Shown here: positions 17,202 to 27,050 of the stretch, one piece after another | How positions within the stretch are numbered: the first letter of the stretch is position 1 | How the letters are laid out: each line of letters starts with the position of its first letter | Source of the DNA: Sphingomonas hominis | GTDB lineage: Bacteria; Pseudomonadota; Alphaproteobacteria; Sphingomonadales; Sphingomonadaceae | NCBI RefSeq assembly: GCF_013328205.1 | Contig: NZ_JABULH010000001.1 | Coordinates: 883,610 to 947,609 of the forward strand | DNA: 64,000 bases | Direction of reading: 5' to 3' | Notes under the pieces: model-generated | What the model was told of the DNA's origin: nothing | The model's database searches: none | What the model saw: the letters and a program-made list of their open reading frames with translations, nothing else | Translations under genes and position numbers: made by a program

Positions 17202-18281
17202 TCAGCCCGAGCCGATTTCCTCGGACAGCATCGTGTCAGGGAAGCCGAGCCCGCTCACGAAGCGGTTCCACAACGGTACCGGCAGCGCGCCACCGGTCGC
17301 CTGCGCGTGCCCGTTGCCATAGCGGCCGTCCGCGCCATCGGGTCGATGTTCGGCCAGGAACGCGAGAAGGTCGCGTCCGCTCGCTGACCGCGCGGCGAAA
17401 TGCACCCAGCCGGGTCGAAAGCCCGCGTTGGCGGCGATCACGACCTTGTCCTTCAACCGCCCACGCCATTGTTGCGCGATCAACGGATGGATTTGGCACG
17501 GTGAGGCGAACAGGATTAGCGCGACGTCGCCCACCACGCGTGGCGCGACCCGCCGCGCGGCCTCTACCGCTTCGCGCACCTCGGCCTTTGCCGCGACCAG
17601 CGCTTGCGCGTCAGCGCTGTCTCCCTTGGAGATGACCTTTGGCCCGTCGGATTCCAGCAGTAGCCGCAGCGCGGGCGAGGCATCGGCCTTGCCGGTCCGC
17701 CGCGGCGCGTTGACCAGCGAGGTTGCGTCACGCAGCGCGGTCTTGCCCCAGCGTTTCTGTGCTTCGGCCAGTTCGGGGAAACCGTCCTCGGGCGCCATGT
17801 CGCCGATCAGGCCGAGCGCCGCCAGCCATTGCAGGTTGTCCTGCGCGCCGAGCGCCGCTGCCGCCCACCACGCGATCAGCGCGCTGGTCGGGTCAGGATC
17901 GAGCCCGTGACCGCTTAAGGTCACCGCGTTCGGCGGTGTGCCGGTCGGGCGGTGATGATCGACGATCAGTGTCGGCACGCCCGCCAGTACCGCCTCGCCG
18001 CGGGTGCCCAGGTCGGTGACGATCAGCCCGGCGGGTTCGAGGGCGCGCAACCGTTCGGCAAAAGACGCGTCCCACGGTGTTTCCGTCTTGCCGACGATCA
18101 CCGGCTCGGCGGCGCGTCCCGCCGCGCGCAACGCCCGCACCAGCGTCGCCACCCCCGACAATCCATCGGCATCGAAATGGCCGGCAACGACGATCGTCCC
18201 CGCGGGCACCTCGTCCAGGAAGCGTTGCATCCCCGCGCGTGCGTCGGCGCGCGGATCGACGTGGGTCAGTGAACCGATCAT
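17202..18281 (-). CDS. DHH-family phosphoesterase (RecJ/NrnA-like)
   Basis: 359 residues from ATG 18281; an in-frame TTG at 18320 would add 13 residues. Metal-binding motifs are GHFDADG with H35, D37 and D39, and the DHH motif D108-H109-H110 in LIVDHH. A C-terminal DHHA1-like part ends in GRYGNGHAQATGG, a glycine-rich substrate-binding motif. Such enzymes degrade short oligonucleotides, pAp or cyclic dinucleotides; the substrate here cannot be chosen from sequence. The metallophosphoesterase gene is immediately upstream on the same strand. Confidence 0.82.
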   Translation of the reverse strand: MIGSLTHVDPRADARAGMQRFLDEVPAGTIVVAGHFDADGLSGVATLVRALRAAGRAAEPVIVGKTETPWDASFAERLRALEPAGLIVTDLGTRGEAVLAGVPTLIVDHHRPTGTPPNAVTLSGHGLDPDPTSALIAWWAAAALGAQDNLQWLAALGLIGDMAPEDGFPELAEAQKRWGKTALRDATSLVNAPRRTGKADASPALRLLLESDGPKVISKGDSADAQALVAAKAEVREAVEAARRVAPRVVGDVALILFASPCQIHPLIAQQWRGRLKDKVVIAANAGFRPGWVHFAARSASGRDLLAFLAEHRPDGADGRYGNGHAQATGGALPVPLWNRFVSGLGFPDTMLSEEIGSG

Positions 18282-18312
18282 GTCCGACAGAACCGTTCGC
18301 CCGCCACTCGGT

Positions 18313-19473
18313 TCATCCAACCGTACGTCGCAGCGTCAAGCGGGTCATCTCCGACGGACGTCCGAGCCGAAGCGCGAAGCCCGGCCACAGCCCGGTGCCG
18401 TTGCTGACGTACAGCGTCATGTCGCCGACCTGATACTTGCCCGACACGAACCCTGCGTTGGCCGGTTCGAGCAGCCGAGCGAGCCCCACGATCATGCCCC
18501 CGTGCGTGTGACCCGAGAGTTGCAACGCGACCCCGCGCGCTGCCGCGGCGCGGGCGTTGCGCGGTTGGTGGTCGAGCAGCACCACCGGCGCTCCCGCAGG
18601 CGCACCGGCCAAGGCCGCACTCAGGTCTGGTGGTTGCTGCCCCGCGCCGCGCGCCGACAGGTCGGTCACCCCTGCGATCACCAGCGCGGCGCCGTCTCGC
18701 CGCAATGCGACGTGCGCGTTGGGCAACATGCGAATACCCTGCTCGTCGATGCGCCGCATCCATGCGGGATAGTCGAAGAAATATTCGTGGTTGCCCGGCA
18801 CCGCGAAGACGCCGTCGGCGGCGCGCAATTGGGCGAGTGGCTTCACCTCGTCGCGGCGCATCTGCACCGAGCCGTCGATGAAGTCGCCTGTCACGACGAT
18901 TGAGTCCGCCCCTGCCGCGTTCGCGCGCTCGACCACCGCCTGCGCCCAGCGCACAGTGAACAGGCGGCTGAGGTGCAGGTCGGTCAGTTGCAGTAATCGA
19001 TAACCCTCGAACTGCGGCGGCAGGTTCGGGATCGCCACCGTCACGTCCGTGACCGGCGGTACGCGCGCGGCGTTGGCGACGCCGATCGCAGCCAGCAGCA
19101 TCGCCAACGCAGCGGCAGCGTATCGCACTGCCTCGGGCATCGACCAAGCGCCGCGCCTGATGCTCCATTCGACGAGGTTCGCCACGTCGATCGCGATCTG
19201 CATCACCGCCAACAGCAGCACCGCGCCGAACGCCCAGTTGAACAAGAGCACCACTGGTCGCGGGAATTCGGGCGCGAACACCGAGCCGGACGAGAAGCGA
19301 CTCCACAGATGATATTGCGACACGACCAGCAAGGCGATCGCGCCCGCGAGCTTGATCCACACAGGCAGCGATAGCGGCAGCAGCCAGCGCGCGATCACGA
19401 GCAGGCTGGGCAGTGCGAAGAACAGGTGAAAAATGGCGAAACTCCTCACACGTTCGTAACCGAGCACGCCCAA
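18313..19473 (-). CDS. Membrane-anchored metallophosphoesterase (YkuE/YaeI-like)
   Basis: 386 residues if the TTG at 19473 is used; in-frame GTGs at 19467 and slightly downstream are alternatives. Four hydrophobic segments fill the first 140 residues. The calcineurin-like domain follows with the full metal set LTDLHLSR, TGDFIDG, PGNHEYFF and LSGHTHGG. Related proteins (YkuE, YaeI) are metal-dependent phosphohydrolases at the outer face of the inner membrane; lipid or undecaprenyl substrates have been proposed for relatives. It lies 36 bp after the DUF885 stop on the same strand and its end abuts the DHH gene. Confidence 0.85.
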   Translation of the reverse strand: MGVLGYERVRSFAIFHLFFALPSLLVIARWLLPLSLPVWIKLAGAIALLVVSQYHLWSRFSSGSVFAPEFPRPVVLLFNWAFGAVLLLAVMQIAIDVANLVEWSIRRGAWSMPEAVRYAAAALAMLLAAIGVANAARVPPVTDVTVAIPNLPPQFEGYRLLQLTDLHLSRLFTVRWAQAVVERANAAGADSIVVTGDFIDGSVQMRRDEVKPLAQLRAADGVFAVPGNHEYFFDYPAWMRRIDEQGIRMLPNAHVALRRDGAALVIAGVTDLSARGAGQQPPDLSAALAGAPAGAPVVLLDHQPRNARAAAARGVALQLSGHTHGGMIVGLARLLEPANAGFVSGKYQVGDMTLYVSNGTGLWPGFALRLGRPSEMTRLTLRRTVG

Positions 19474-19509
19474 CGTGCGTCGCGGTGCATCGGGCGCGTC
19501 AGCGTGCGG

Positions 19510-21324
19510 TCACGCCATCCGCTGTCGCGCGACCTGTTCCAGCACGGTCAAGGGCATCGCACCCAGCGTCAGCACGCGGTGGAACGCCTTCGGATCCCAC
19601 TTCGCGCCGGCGCGCTGTTTGGCCTCGTCGCGCAGCTTCACCCACATCGTGTGCCCGATCTTGTAGCTGCACGCCTGCCCCGGCCAGACGGTGTAGCGGT
19701 CGATCTCGCCCTGGCTGCGCCCACGCGCGATGCCGGTCGTGGCGATCAGATAGTCGGTCGCCTTCTCGCGGCTCCACCGCTTGGCGTGCATGCCGGAGTC
19801 GACCACCAACCGCGTCGCGCGGAACAGCAGCGATTGCAGATAGCCGACTTGGCCAAGCGGATCGCCCTCGTACATCCCCATCTCGTCGGCGAGCTGTTCC
19901 GAATAGAGCGCCCACCCTTCGGAATAACCCGAGTAGAAGCCGCGGCGGCGGATCAGCGGAATGTCGTCGCTTTCCAGCGCGGACATGACCTGCAGGTGAT
20001 GGCCGGGGATCGCCTCGTGATAGCTGAGCGTCGCGAGCCCGAACTTCGGCCGGTCGAACGTGTCGCGCAGGTTGATGAAGTAGATTGCTGGACGTGAGCC
20101 GTCGAGCGAGGCCGACTGGTAATAGCCACCAGGCGATCCCGCCTGGATCGCCTCTGGCACGCGGCGGACCTCGACCGGCGCGCGCGGCAGGATCGCGAAC
20201 TGCTTGGGCAGCCGCTTGCTCATCGCCGCGATCTGCGCGCGTAGTTGCGCCAGCAGCGCCTCGCGACCCGGATCGGTGTTGGGGAACAGCTGATCGGGGC
20301 GCTTGTTGAGCGCGACGAGGCGATCGCCGACGCTACCCGTCGACATGCCCTGCGCCTTCAGGATGCCGTCGATCCGCGTCGATATTTCCGCCACCTGGGC
20401 GAGCCCCATGCGGTGGATCTCGTCGCCCGACAGATCGACCGTCGTCGCCGCACTCGCCGCTGCGGTATAGTAAGCGTCGCCGTCGGGCAGGCGCCACACG
20501 CCGGCGTCGTGGACCGCGCGGCCGCGCAACTCGGTCACCAGCGCACGTTGGCGGTCGAGCGCCGGGAAGACGCGCTCCGCCATCAGCTTGGCGACTGCCT
20601 GCGCGCGCTCGGGTGACAGGTTCGCAGCCTTCAGCTTCGCCGACAGGTCGGTCGCCGGACCGGTCGCATCGGGTGCGATGTCGCGCACCGCGGCGAGCTG
20701 TTTCAGCGTCGTGTCGAGAATATAGTCGGGCGCGAACACGCCTTTTGCCGCATCCTCGCGCTGACGTGTCGTCTCCGCATCGATCACGCCGGCGAATGCT
20801 TCGACTCGCGCGACATAGGCGTCGGCGTCCGACGCGTCGCGCACGCGGTGCTGGTTGGCGAGGAAATCGGGCACGTCGCGGTAGGCGCCGGTCAATTGCG
20901 TCAGCACGTAAGGAGCGTAGCGACCCGCGCTCGATCCGTAGCTGTAGCGCTCGCCCGCGATCACGCGCTCCAGCCCGTAGGCGACGACGTCGTAATCGAG
21001 CTTGCCCGCCTCGCTGAGCGACGCGCGCGGGATCGTCTTGAGCGAGGCGAGCTCCTGCTTCGCGCGCGCGAAGTCGCGCCGCTCGCCCGCGCGCGACGCA
21101 TCACCCAGCTTTGACTTGAGCCCGACGCGCTCGCCCGTGTCGAAGCCGAGCGATGTCGCTTGTTCGGGGCTGTCGTTCAGCCGCGCGTAGAAGAAGCGGT
21201 CGAGCATGGCGCGCAGTTCCGCGTCGCGCGTGCCCTTCATGGCTGCACCGACCACCGACGGCAGAGCGGCGGCAGCACCGGCGAGACTGGCGGAGGCGAG
21301 GAACTGGCGTCGCTGCATGGGCAT
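19510..21324 (-). CDS. Exported DUF885 metallopeptidase-like protein
   Basis: 604 residues with a twin-arginine-type N-terminus (QRRQFLASASLAGAAAALPSVVGA). The zinc-peptidase motif HEAIPGHH lies at 436-443, followed by YSGYSEGWALYSEQLADEMG, both characteristic of DUF885. Family members are thought to be zinc carboxypeptidases or dipeptidases of the periplasm or surface; most lack biochemical proof. It heads a leftward group with the metallophosphoesterase and DHH genes. Confidence 0.85.
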   Translation of the reverse strand: MPMQRRQFLASASLAGAAAALPSVVGAAMKGTRDAELRAMLDRFFYARLNDSPEQATSLGFDTGERVGLKSKLGDASRAGERRDFARAKQELASLKTIPRASLSEAGKLDYDVVAYGLERVIAGERYSYGSSAGRYAPYVLTQLTGAYRDVPDFLANQHRVRDASDADAYVARVEAFAGVIDAETTRQREDAAKGVFAPDYILDTTLKQLAAVRDIAPDATGPATDLSAKLKAANLSPERAQAVAKLMAERVFPALDRQRALVTELRGRAVHDAGVWRLPDGDAYYTAAASAATTVDLSGDEIHRMGLAQVAEISTRIDGILKAQGMSTGSVGDRLVALNKRPDQLFPNTDPGREALLAQLRAQIAAMSKRLPKQFAILPRAPVEVRRVPEAIQAGSPGGYYQSASLDGSRPAIYFINLRDTFDRPKFGLATLSYHEAIPGHHLQVMSALESDDIPLIRRRGFYSGYSEGWALYSEQLADEMGMYEGDPLGQVGYLQSLLFRATRLVVDSGMHAKRWSREKATDYLIATTGIARGRSQGEIDRYTVWPGQACSYKIGHTMWVKLRDEAKQRAGAKWDPKAFHRVLTLGAMPLTVLEQVARQRMA

Positions 21325-21397
21325 GTCTTCTCCGATTGGTCGAGCGTGGCTCGAAGCGGCAGTCAGACTGACCGAGCAGCGGATGCTTGTCGAGCGT

Positions 21398-21685
21398 CTA
21401 GCCGCAGGTAAGTTTAACGATCCTGCCGTTCGCGTCCGTCTCGATGTTCAAGCGGTCGGCACGGTAATCCATCGTCAGCATGTCGCCGGTCGCGTAGCGG
21501 CGCAGCGTCTTGGCGCCAGTGAGCCGAAGTGCTGTTGGTGCGGCTGTGTCGGCGGTTTGTCCGACGAACTGCTGCACGGCGGCGGCGTCGCAGCTTCCGC
21601 CCGCCTGTGCCTGTTCGCCAGTGACCGGGGCAGGCTGCGGCGCACACGCCGCCACCAACAGCAGCAACGACCAGCCAGCGCGCAT
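21398..21685 (-). CDS. Small lipoprotein of the I78 peptidase-inhibitor family
   Basis: 95 residues from ATG 21685, which shares its A with the rnd stop (TGATG); a GTG directly before it is possible. The lipobox VAAC places the lipidated cysteine at C14. The mature part has the I78 pattern: CDAAAVQQFVGQ, then RLTGAKTLRRYATGDMLTMDYRADRLNIETDANGRIVKLTCG, with two cysteines that may form a disulfide. Family members inhibit elastase-like serine proteases. It is translationally coupled to RNase D, an odd partner, and lies next to the exported DUF885 peptidase. Confidence 0.78.
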   Translation of the reverse strand: MRAGWSLLLLVAACAPQPAPVTGEQAQAGGSCDAAAVQQFVGQTADTAAPTALRLTGAKTLRRYATGDMLTMDYRADRLNIETDANGRIVKLTCG

Positions 21686-22857
21686 CACGCGTCCTCCGTC
21701 CGGGTCATCTTCAATCGCCCATTGATCACCGCGAAGGCGAGCCGCCCCTCGACCAGGTCGAGCGCGTCGCGGCCGAACTGGTCGAAACGCCAGCCGTTCA
21801 GGATCGACAGCCCGCTTCGCACGCCCGCCGCCAGTGCCTCGAGATCGTCCGAGCGCGCCAGCAGCCGCGGCGCGACGTCGATGTCGCGCGCGCGGATCTT
21901 GAGCAGCAACTTAAGCAGGTCGGCGACCAGCGCGCCATCCTTGCCGAGCCCCGGCTTGCGGTCGTCACGTGCCGGCATCTCATCGTTGGACAGCGGCTTC
22001 GCGCCCTCGATCGCCGCCATCAACCGCGCGCCGATGTCGTTCCCCGCCCAGGTCTGCGACAGCCCGCGCACCTTGGCGAGATCGGCCTGACGACGCGGCG
22101 GATGGCCGGCGAGGTCGCCCAGCGTCTCGTCCTTGACGATGCGCCCGCGCGGCAGGTCCTTGCCTTGCGCCTCCAGCTCGCGCCACCGCGCGATCGCCTT
22201 CAGCCGGCCGAGCACGTCGGCCTTGCGGCTCGACACGCGCACGCGCTTCCACGCGAGATCGGGATCGTTGGCGTAGTTCGCCGGATCGGCCAACCGCTCC
22301 ATCTCCTGATCGAGCCACGCGCCGCGCCCGGTCTTCTTCAATTGCTCCAGCATCTTGGGGAAAATGCGCGACAGATGCGTCACGTCTCCGATCGCGTAAT
22401 CGACCTGGCGATCGTCGAGCGGCCGCCTGGACCAATCGGTGAAGCGCGCCCCCTTGTCGACCTGGATGCCGAGCCAGCTATCGACCAGGTTCGAGTAACC
22501 GATCTGCTCGCCCTGACCCAGCGCCATCGCCGCGACCTGCGTGTCGAAGAGGGGGTGCGGGGTGCGGCCGGTGAGATTGTAGATGATCTCGATATCCTGC
22601 CCGCCGGCGTGGAAAACCTTGAGCACATCCTCGTTCTCGGTCAGCAACTCGAGCAGCGGCGTCATGTCGAGCCCCGGCGCTTTGGGATCGATCGCCGCGG
22701 CTTCCTCGGTATCCGCGATCTGGATCAGGCAGAGCTCAGGATAATAGGTGCTCTCGCGCATGAACTCCGTGTCGACCGTCACGAAGGGCGCATCGGCGAG
22801 GCGGGCGCACAGGTTGGCGAGCGTCGCGCTGTCGGTAATCAGGGAGTGAACGTGCAT
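21685..22857 (-). CDS. rnd: Ribonuclease D
   Basis: 390 residues from ATG 22857. RNase D trims the 3' ends of tRNA and other structured RNAs. The DEDDy exonuclease core shows D29 and E31 in VDTEFMRE, the second Asp in HAGGQDIEI and Y...D in DYAIGDVTHL. HRDC-type helical domains follow from about residue 205 (GRIVKDETLGDLAGHPP). An upstream in-frame extension exists but lacks family sequence. It is divergent from aspS (146 bp between starts). Confidence 0.94.
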   Translation of the reverse strand: MHVHSLITDSATLANLCARLADAPFVTVDTEFMRESTYYPELCLIQIADTEEAAAIDPKAPGLDMTPLLELLTENEDVLKVFHAGGQDIEIIYNLTGRTPHPLFDTQVAAMALGQGEQIGYSNLVDSWLGIQVDKGARFTDWSRRPLDDRQVDYAIGDVTHLSRIFPKMLEQLKKTGRGAWLDQEMERLADPANYANDPDLAWKRVRVSSRKADVLGRLKAIARWRELEAQGKDLPRGRIVKDETLGDLAGHPPRRQADLAKVRGLSQTWAGNDIGARLMAAIEGAKPLSNDEMPARDDRKPGLGKDGALVADLLKLLLKIRARDIDVAPRLLARSDDLEALAAGVRSGLSILNGWRFDQFGRDALDLVEGRLAFAVINGRLKMTRTEDA

Positions 22858-23003
22858 AAGCCGCGGGTCATAGCGGGACGGCGCGTGCTTGACAAAGCGT
22901 GGATGGAAGGGGAGGGCGCGCGGGTTCCCGGCCGGGTATGACAGGTACCCGACGGCTGCCACCAATCCCGGTCTCGCCGGGGTGACGATCAAGAGACCCG
23001 CTC

Positions 23004-24830
23004 ATGCACGCCTATCGCTCGCACACCTGCGCCCAACTGACCGCCGAGAACGACGGCGACACCGTTCGCCTGTCGGGCTGGGTGCACCGCAAGCGCGACC
23101 ACGGCGGCGTGCTGTTCGTCGACCTGCGCGATCATTATGGTATCACGCAGATCGTCGCCGACACCGACAGCCCGGTGCTGTCGCTGCTCGATGGCTTGCG
23201 GGTCGAGTCGGTCGTGACGATCGACGGCAATGTGAAGCGTCGTTCGGAGGCGACCGTGAACCCCAATCTCGCGACCGGCGAGATCGAAGTGTACGCGCGT
23301 GCCGCGACCGTGCAGAGCCACGCCGCCGAGCTGCCGATGCCGGTGTTCGGTGACGCCGAATATCCGGAGGAAATCCGGCTGCGGAACCGTTTTCTCGATT
23401 TGCGCCGCGAGAAGCTCCACGCCAACATCATGCTGCGCTCAAGCGTCATCGCCTCGATCCGCCGTCGCATGGTCGACCAGGGCTTTACCGAGTTCCAGAC
23501 CCCGATCCTGACCGCATCGTCGCCCGAGGGCGCGCGCGACTATCTCGTCCCCAGCCGCGTCCATCCGGGCAAGTTCTACGCGCTGCCGCAGGCGCCGCAG
23601 ATGTTCAAGCAGCTGCTGATGGTCGCGGGCTTCGACCGTTATTTCCAGATCGCGCCATGCTTCCGCGACGAAGACGCGCGCGCCGATCGTTCGCCAGGCG
23701 AGTTCTATCAGCTCGATTTCGAGATGAGCTACGTCACGCAGGAGGATGTATTCCAGGCGATCGAGCCGGTGCTCCACGGCGTGTTCGAGGAGTTCGCGAA
23801 CTGGCAGGGCAAGGGGCGCACTGTCTCGGCGCTGCCGTTCAAGCGTATCCCCTACCGCGAGTCGATGCTGAACTACGGCAACGACAAGCCCGACTTGCGC
23901 AACCCGCTGATCATCTCGGACGTGAGCGATCAATTTGTCGGCTCAGGCTTCGGCCGCTTCGCCTCGATCGTCGAGGCAGGCGACGTGGTGCGCGCGATCC
24001 CCGCGCCCGGCACGCACAAGAAGAGCCGCAAGTTCTTCGACGACATGAACGCTTGGGCGCAGGGCGAAGGCTTTGCTGGGCTCGGCTATGCCACGCGAAA
24101 GAACGGCGAATGGGGCGGCCCGATCGCCAAGAACCACGGCGAGGACAAGATGTCGGCTATGGCCGACGCGCTCGGCCTCGGGCCAAACGACGGGCTGTTC
24201 TTCGCCGCCGGCAAGGAAGCGCAGGCAGCCAAGCTCGCCGGGCTGGCGCGCACCCGCGTCGCCGATCAGCTCGGGTTGATCGACCAGAACCGGTTCGAGT
24301 TCTGCTGGATCGTCGACTTCCCGATGTTCGAATATGACGAGGACAACAAGAAGGTCGATTTCAGCCACAACCCGTTCTCGATGCCGCAGGGCGAGATGGA
24401 TGCGCTGGAGAACAAGGACCCGCTCGACATCCTCGCCTATCAGTACGACATCGTCTGCAACGGCGTGGAGCTGTCGTCGGGCGCGATCCGCAATCACAAG
24501 CCCGAAATCATGTACAAGGCGTTCGAGATCGCGGGCTATACGCAGGCCGACGTCGACACGAATTTTGCCGGTATGATCAACGCGTTCAAGTATGGCGCAC
24601 CGCCGCACGGTGGCTCGGCACCCGGCATCGACCGTATCGTCATGCTGCTGGCGGATGAGCCGAACATCCGCGAGGTTATCGTCTTCCCGATGACGCAGAA
24701 GGCGGAAGACCTGATGATGGGCGCGCCGAACTTCGCGACGCCGAAGCAATTGCGCGAGTTGAACATCCGCGTGACCGTCGACGGGCCGAAGGCGGACGTG
24801 GACGCCGCGGTCAGCAAGCGCGCGGGCTGA
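23004..24830 (+). CDS. aspS: Aspartyl-tRNA synthetase (bacterial type)
   Basis: 608 residues. The N-terminal OB anticodon-binding domain has [21 protein letters not shown]. Class II motif 2 is in [25 protein letters not shown], a GAD insertion domain spans roughly 290-420, and motif 3 is in [24 protein letters not shown]. Many alphaproteobacteria use this enzyme as a non-discriminating synthetase that also charges tRNA-Asn; the sequence alone does not settle that here. An AAGAGA purine run precedes ATG 23004. Confidence 0.97.
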   Translation: MHAYRSHTCAQLTAENDGDTVRLSGWVHRKRDHGGVLFVDLRDHYGITQIVADTDSPVLSLLDGLRVESVVTIDGNVKRRSEATVNPNLATGEIEVYARAATVQSHAAELPMPVFGDAEYPEEIRLRNRFLDLRREKLHANIMLRSSVIASIRRRMVDQGFTEFQTPILTASSPEGARDYLVPSRVHPGKFYALPQAPQMFKQLLMVAGFDRYFQIAPCFRDEDARADRSPGEFYQLDFEMSYVTQEDVFQAIEPVLHGVFEEFANWQGKGRTVSALPFKRIPYRESMLNYGNDKPDLRNPLIISDVSDQFVGSGFGRFASIVEAGDVVRAIPAPGTHKKSRKFFDDMNAWAQGEGFAGLGYATRKNGEWGGPIAKNHGEDKMSAMADALGLGPNDGLFFAAGKEAQAAKLAGLARTRVADQLGLIDQNRFEFCWIVDFPMFEYDEDNKKVDFSHNPFSMPQGEMDALENKDPLDILAYQYDIVCNGVELSSGAIRNHKPEIMYKAFEIAGYTQADVDTNFAGMINAFKYGAPPHGGSAPGIDRIVMLLADEPNIREVIVFPMTQKAEDLMMGAPNFATPKQLRELNIRVTVDGPKADVDAAVSKRAG

Positions 24831-24860
24831 CACGGCCACACTTGGAATAATCCGCCGATG

Positions 24861-24881
24861 CGAGGGGCTGGCACCCCCTCG
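24861..24881 (+). terminator. Hairpin after aspS
   Basis: CGAGGGG-CTGGCAC-CCCCTCG has a 7-bp perfect stem and 7-nt loop, 30 bp after the aspS stop, followed by only TT. It is a probable but weak intrinsic terminator. Confidence 0.55.
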
Positions 24882-24921
24882 TTAACCATGTCAGAAGCCC
24901 GCGCTGTTAAGGCGGGGGACG

Positions 24922-26337
24922 ATGCCACAACCAGATACCGGAACGCCGGCGGCGCCGCCGTCGCGAACGCCTGACGCATCACCAACGCCGCTCGCGCGCA
25001 GCCTGGGCGTTGCGGGCGTGCTGTTCCTGACGCTGTCGGTGACGACCCCCGCCTCGTCGGTGTTCGTGATCGTGCCCGGCATGTTGCAGGTCGCAGGGAC
25101 GGGCGCGATCTGGGCGACGCTGATCGCGGCGCTGGTGTGCGTCGCGACCGCCTATATCTACGCCGAGCTGTCGTCGGCCTGGCCGGTCGCGGGCGGCGAA
25201 TATGTGATGGTCGCGCACACGCTGGGGCCGCTCGCCGGGTTCGTGATGCTCGGCATCAACGTGTGCAACAACCTGATCTTTCTGCCCGTCGCGGGCCTCG
25301 GCATCCGTGAGGTGCTGGTCGGCGTGGTGCCCTCATTGCCGCAGGTACCGACCGCGATCGTCGTGGTCGGCGCGTGCACGCTGGTCGGATTGCTCAACAT
25401 CCGCGTCAACGCGCTCGTCACCGGGCTTTTCCTGTTGATCGAGGTAGTGGCGCTGCTCGCGATCACCGCACTCGGCCTCATCGACGTGCAGCGCAACCCG
25501 CTCGACTTCCTTACACACCCGGTAATGGCCGCGGGGCAGGGGCTGGCGCCGACCTCGCTCACCTCGATCGGGGTCGCCGCCTCGATCGCGATCTTCGCTT
25601 TCAACGGCTACGGCGCGGCGGTCTATTTCGGTGAGGAGATGCACGAGGCGCCGCGGCGGATCGCGCGATCGATCATGCTCGCGCTCGTGTTCACGCTCGC
25701 ACTCGAAGGACTGCCGCTCCTCGCCGCGTTGATGGGGGCGGTCGACCTGCGCGCGATCCTCGCCTCGTCCAACCCGTTCGGCGATCTCGTCACCGCGATG
25801 GCGGGGGAGCAGGCAGGGCAGGCGATGGCGCTGGGCGTCGCGCTCGCGATCGTCAACGCGATCATTGCCTGGGTGCTCGCCTGCGCGCGCTTCTTCTACG
25901 GCACCGCGCGCGACGGATCGTGGGGGCGGCCGTTCGACCGCTGGATGTCAGCGATCCACCCACGTTGGGGCTCGCCGCATCTCGGTACGCTGATGGTCGG
26001 CGGCGTCGGCATGGCGTTGTGCTTCCTGCCGCTGCGTCTGCTGGAGGTGTGGAGCGGGGCGGGGCTGATCGCGATCTACGCCGGGATCGCGGTCGCGGCG
26101 ATGATCGGACGACGCTCGGGCGCGTCGCGTCACGCGACCTACCGCATGCCGCTCTACCCGCTGGCACCGATCGTCACGCTGATCGCGCTCGCGCTGATCA
26201 CGGTGGCGACGTGGCAGGACGTGGAGGAGGGGCGGCCCGCGATCGTCGCGACGATGATCCAGATCGTCATCGCGACGGGCTATTACCTGCTCGTGCTCAG
26301 GCGGCGGCGCTGGCAGGCGGTGGTGCCGACCGCCTGA
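24922..26337 (+). CDS. APC-superfamily amino-acid permease
   Basis: 471 residues with about twelve hydrophobic segments, starting after a Pro/Thr/Ala-rich cytoplasmic tail (1-25). The first segment LFLTLSVTTPASSVFVIVPG and the second with AYIYAELSSAWPVAGGEY match the APC family, in which TM1 and TM6 form the substrate site. AIFAFNGYGAAVYFGEEMHEAPRRIARSI is the typical TM6/loop region. It should import an amino acid or amine with H+ or Na+; the substrate is unknown. Confidence 0.88.
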   Translation: MPQPDTGTPAAPPSRTPDASPTPLARSLGVAGVLFLTLSVTTPASSVFVIVPGMLQVAGTGAIWATLIAALVCVATAYIYAELSSAWPVAGGEYVMVAHTLGPLAGFVMLGINVCNNLIFLPVAGLGIREVLVGVVPSLPQVPTAIVVVGACTLVGLLNIRVNALVTGLFLLIEVVALLAITALGLIDVQRNPLDFLTHPVMAAGQGLAPTSLTSIGVAASIAIFAFNGYGAAVYFGEEMHEAPRRIARSIMLALVFTLALEGLPLLAALMGAVDLRAILASSNPFGDLVTAMAGEQAGQAMALGVALAIVNAIIAWVLACARFFYGTARDGSWGRPFDRWMSAIHPRWGSPHLGTLMVGGVGMALCFLPLRLLEVWSGAGLIAIYAGIAVAAMIGRRSGASRHATYRMPLYPLAPIVTLIALALITVATWQDVEEGRPAIVATMIQIVIATGYYLLVLRRRRWQAVVPTA

Positions 26338-26363
26338 ACGGGCGGCCGGCACCGAATAGGTGT

Positions 26364-26999
26364 TTACGCCGGCTCGAACGCGCCTTCGCCGTCCTGCATG
26401 ACGCGCAGCTCGCCATGCGCGATGCCGAACCACGCGCCGCGCAGCTTCAACTCGCCGGCCGCTTCGCGCTCCTGCACGAACGGGAAGGTTCGCAGATTCT
26501 TGATCGAGGAGCGGATGCCCTCCCACTCGATCGCGGTCTGCGCCTCGGGGCCGGTACCCTTCTCGGCGACGACCTTCTCGCGCGCCTCGTCGAGCAGGCT
26601 GATCCAGTCGGCGACGAAGCCGCCCGCGCCTTTCTCGGCATCCTTGAACCCCTGCGATAGCGCGGCCGCGCAGCCGCCGCACGACGCGTGGCCCATGATC
26701 AGGATTTCCCCGACCTTCAGCTGCGTCACCGCGAACTCAAGCGCGGCCGACACGCCGTGATAGCCGCCGCCGGTCTCGAACGGGGGAACGAGGTTGGCGA
26801 CGTTGCGGATCACGAACAGCTCGCCGGGCTTGGCGTCGAAAATCTGCGTCGGATCGACGCGGCTGTCCGAACAGGCGATGATCAACACGCGCGGCTTCTG
26901 TCCCTTGGACAGCGTTTCCCACTCGGTCTTTTCCTGCTCCCAGTCCTCGCTGCGGAACCGGTGGTAACCCTCGATCAGACCGGCAACATCCCTTGGCAT
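26364..26999 (-). CDS. Beta-class carbonic anhydrase
   Basis: 211 residues. Zinc and active-site residues of the beta class are in place: C43, D45 and R47 in ACSDSRVDP, and H104 and C107 in GHASCGGC. It interconverts CO2 and bicarbonate, probably in the cytoplasm as no signal peptide is present. It is convergent with the permease gene (26 bp) and divergent from lipA (51 bp between starts). Confidence 0.94.
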   Translation of the reverse strand: MPRDVAGLIEGYHRFRSEDWEQEKTEWETLSKGQKPRVLIIACSDSRVDPTQIFDAKPGELFVIRNVANLVPPFETGGGYHGVSAALEFAVTQLKVGEILIMGHASCGGCAAALSQGFKDAEKGAGGFVADWISLLDEAREKVVAEKGTGPEAQTAIEWEGIRSSIKNLRTFPFVQEREAAGELKLRGAWFGIAHGELRVMQDGEGAFEPA

Positions 27000-27050
27000 T
27001 CTATAGCTCCTACGTTGTTTAAGAGGTCAGACGACGCTATCTCGCGCCGT

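Noticed and set aside
22933-22951. CGGGTA/TACCCG hairpin upstream of aspS as a riboswitch or T-box
   Set aside because: Six base pairs only, no T-box or other conserved elements, and T-boxes are not expected in this group.
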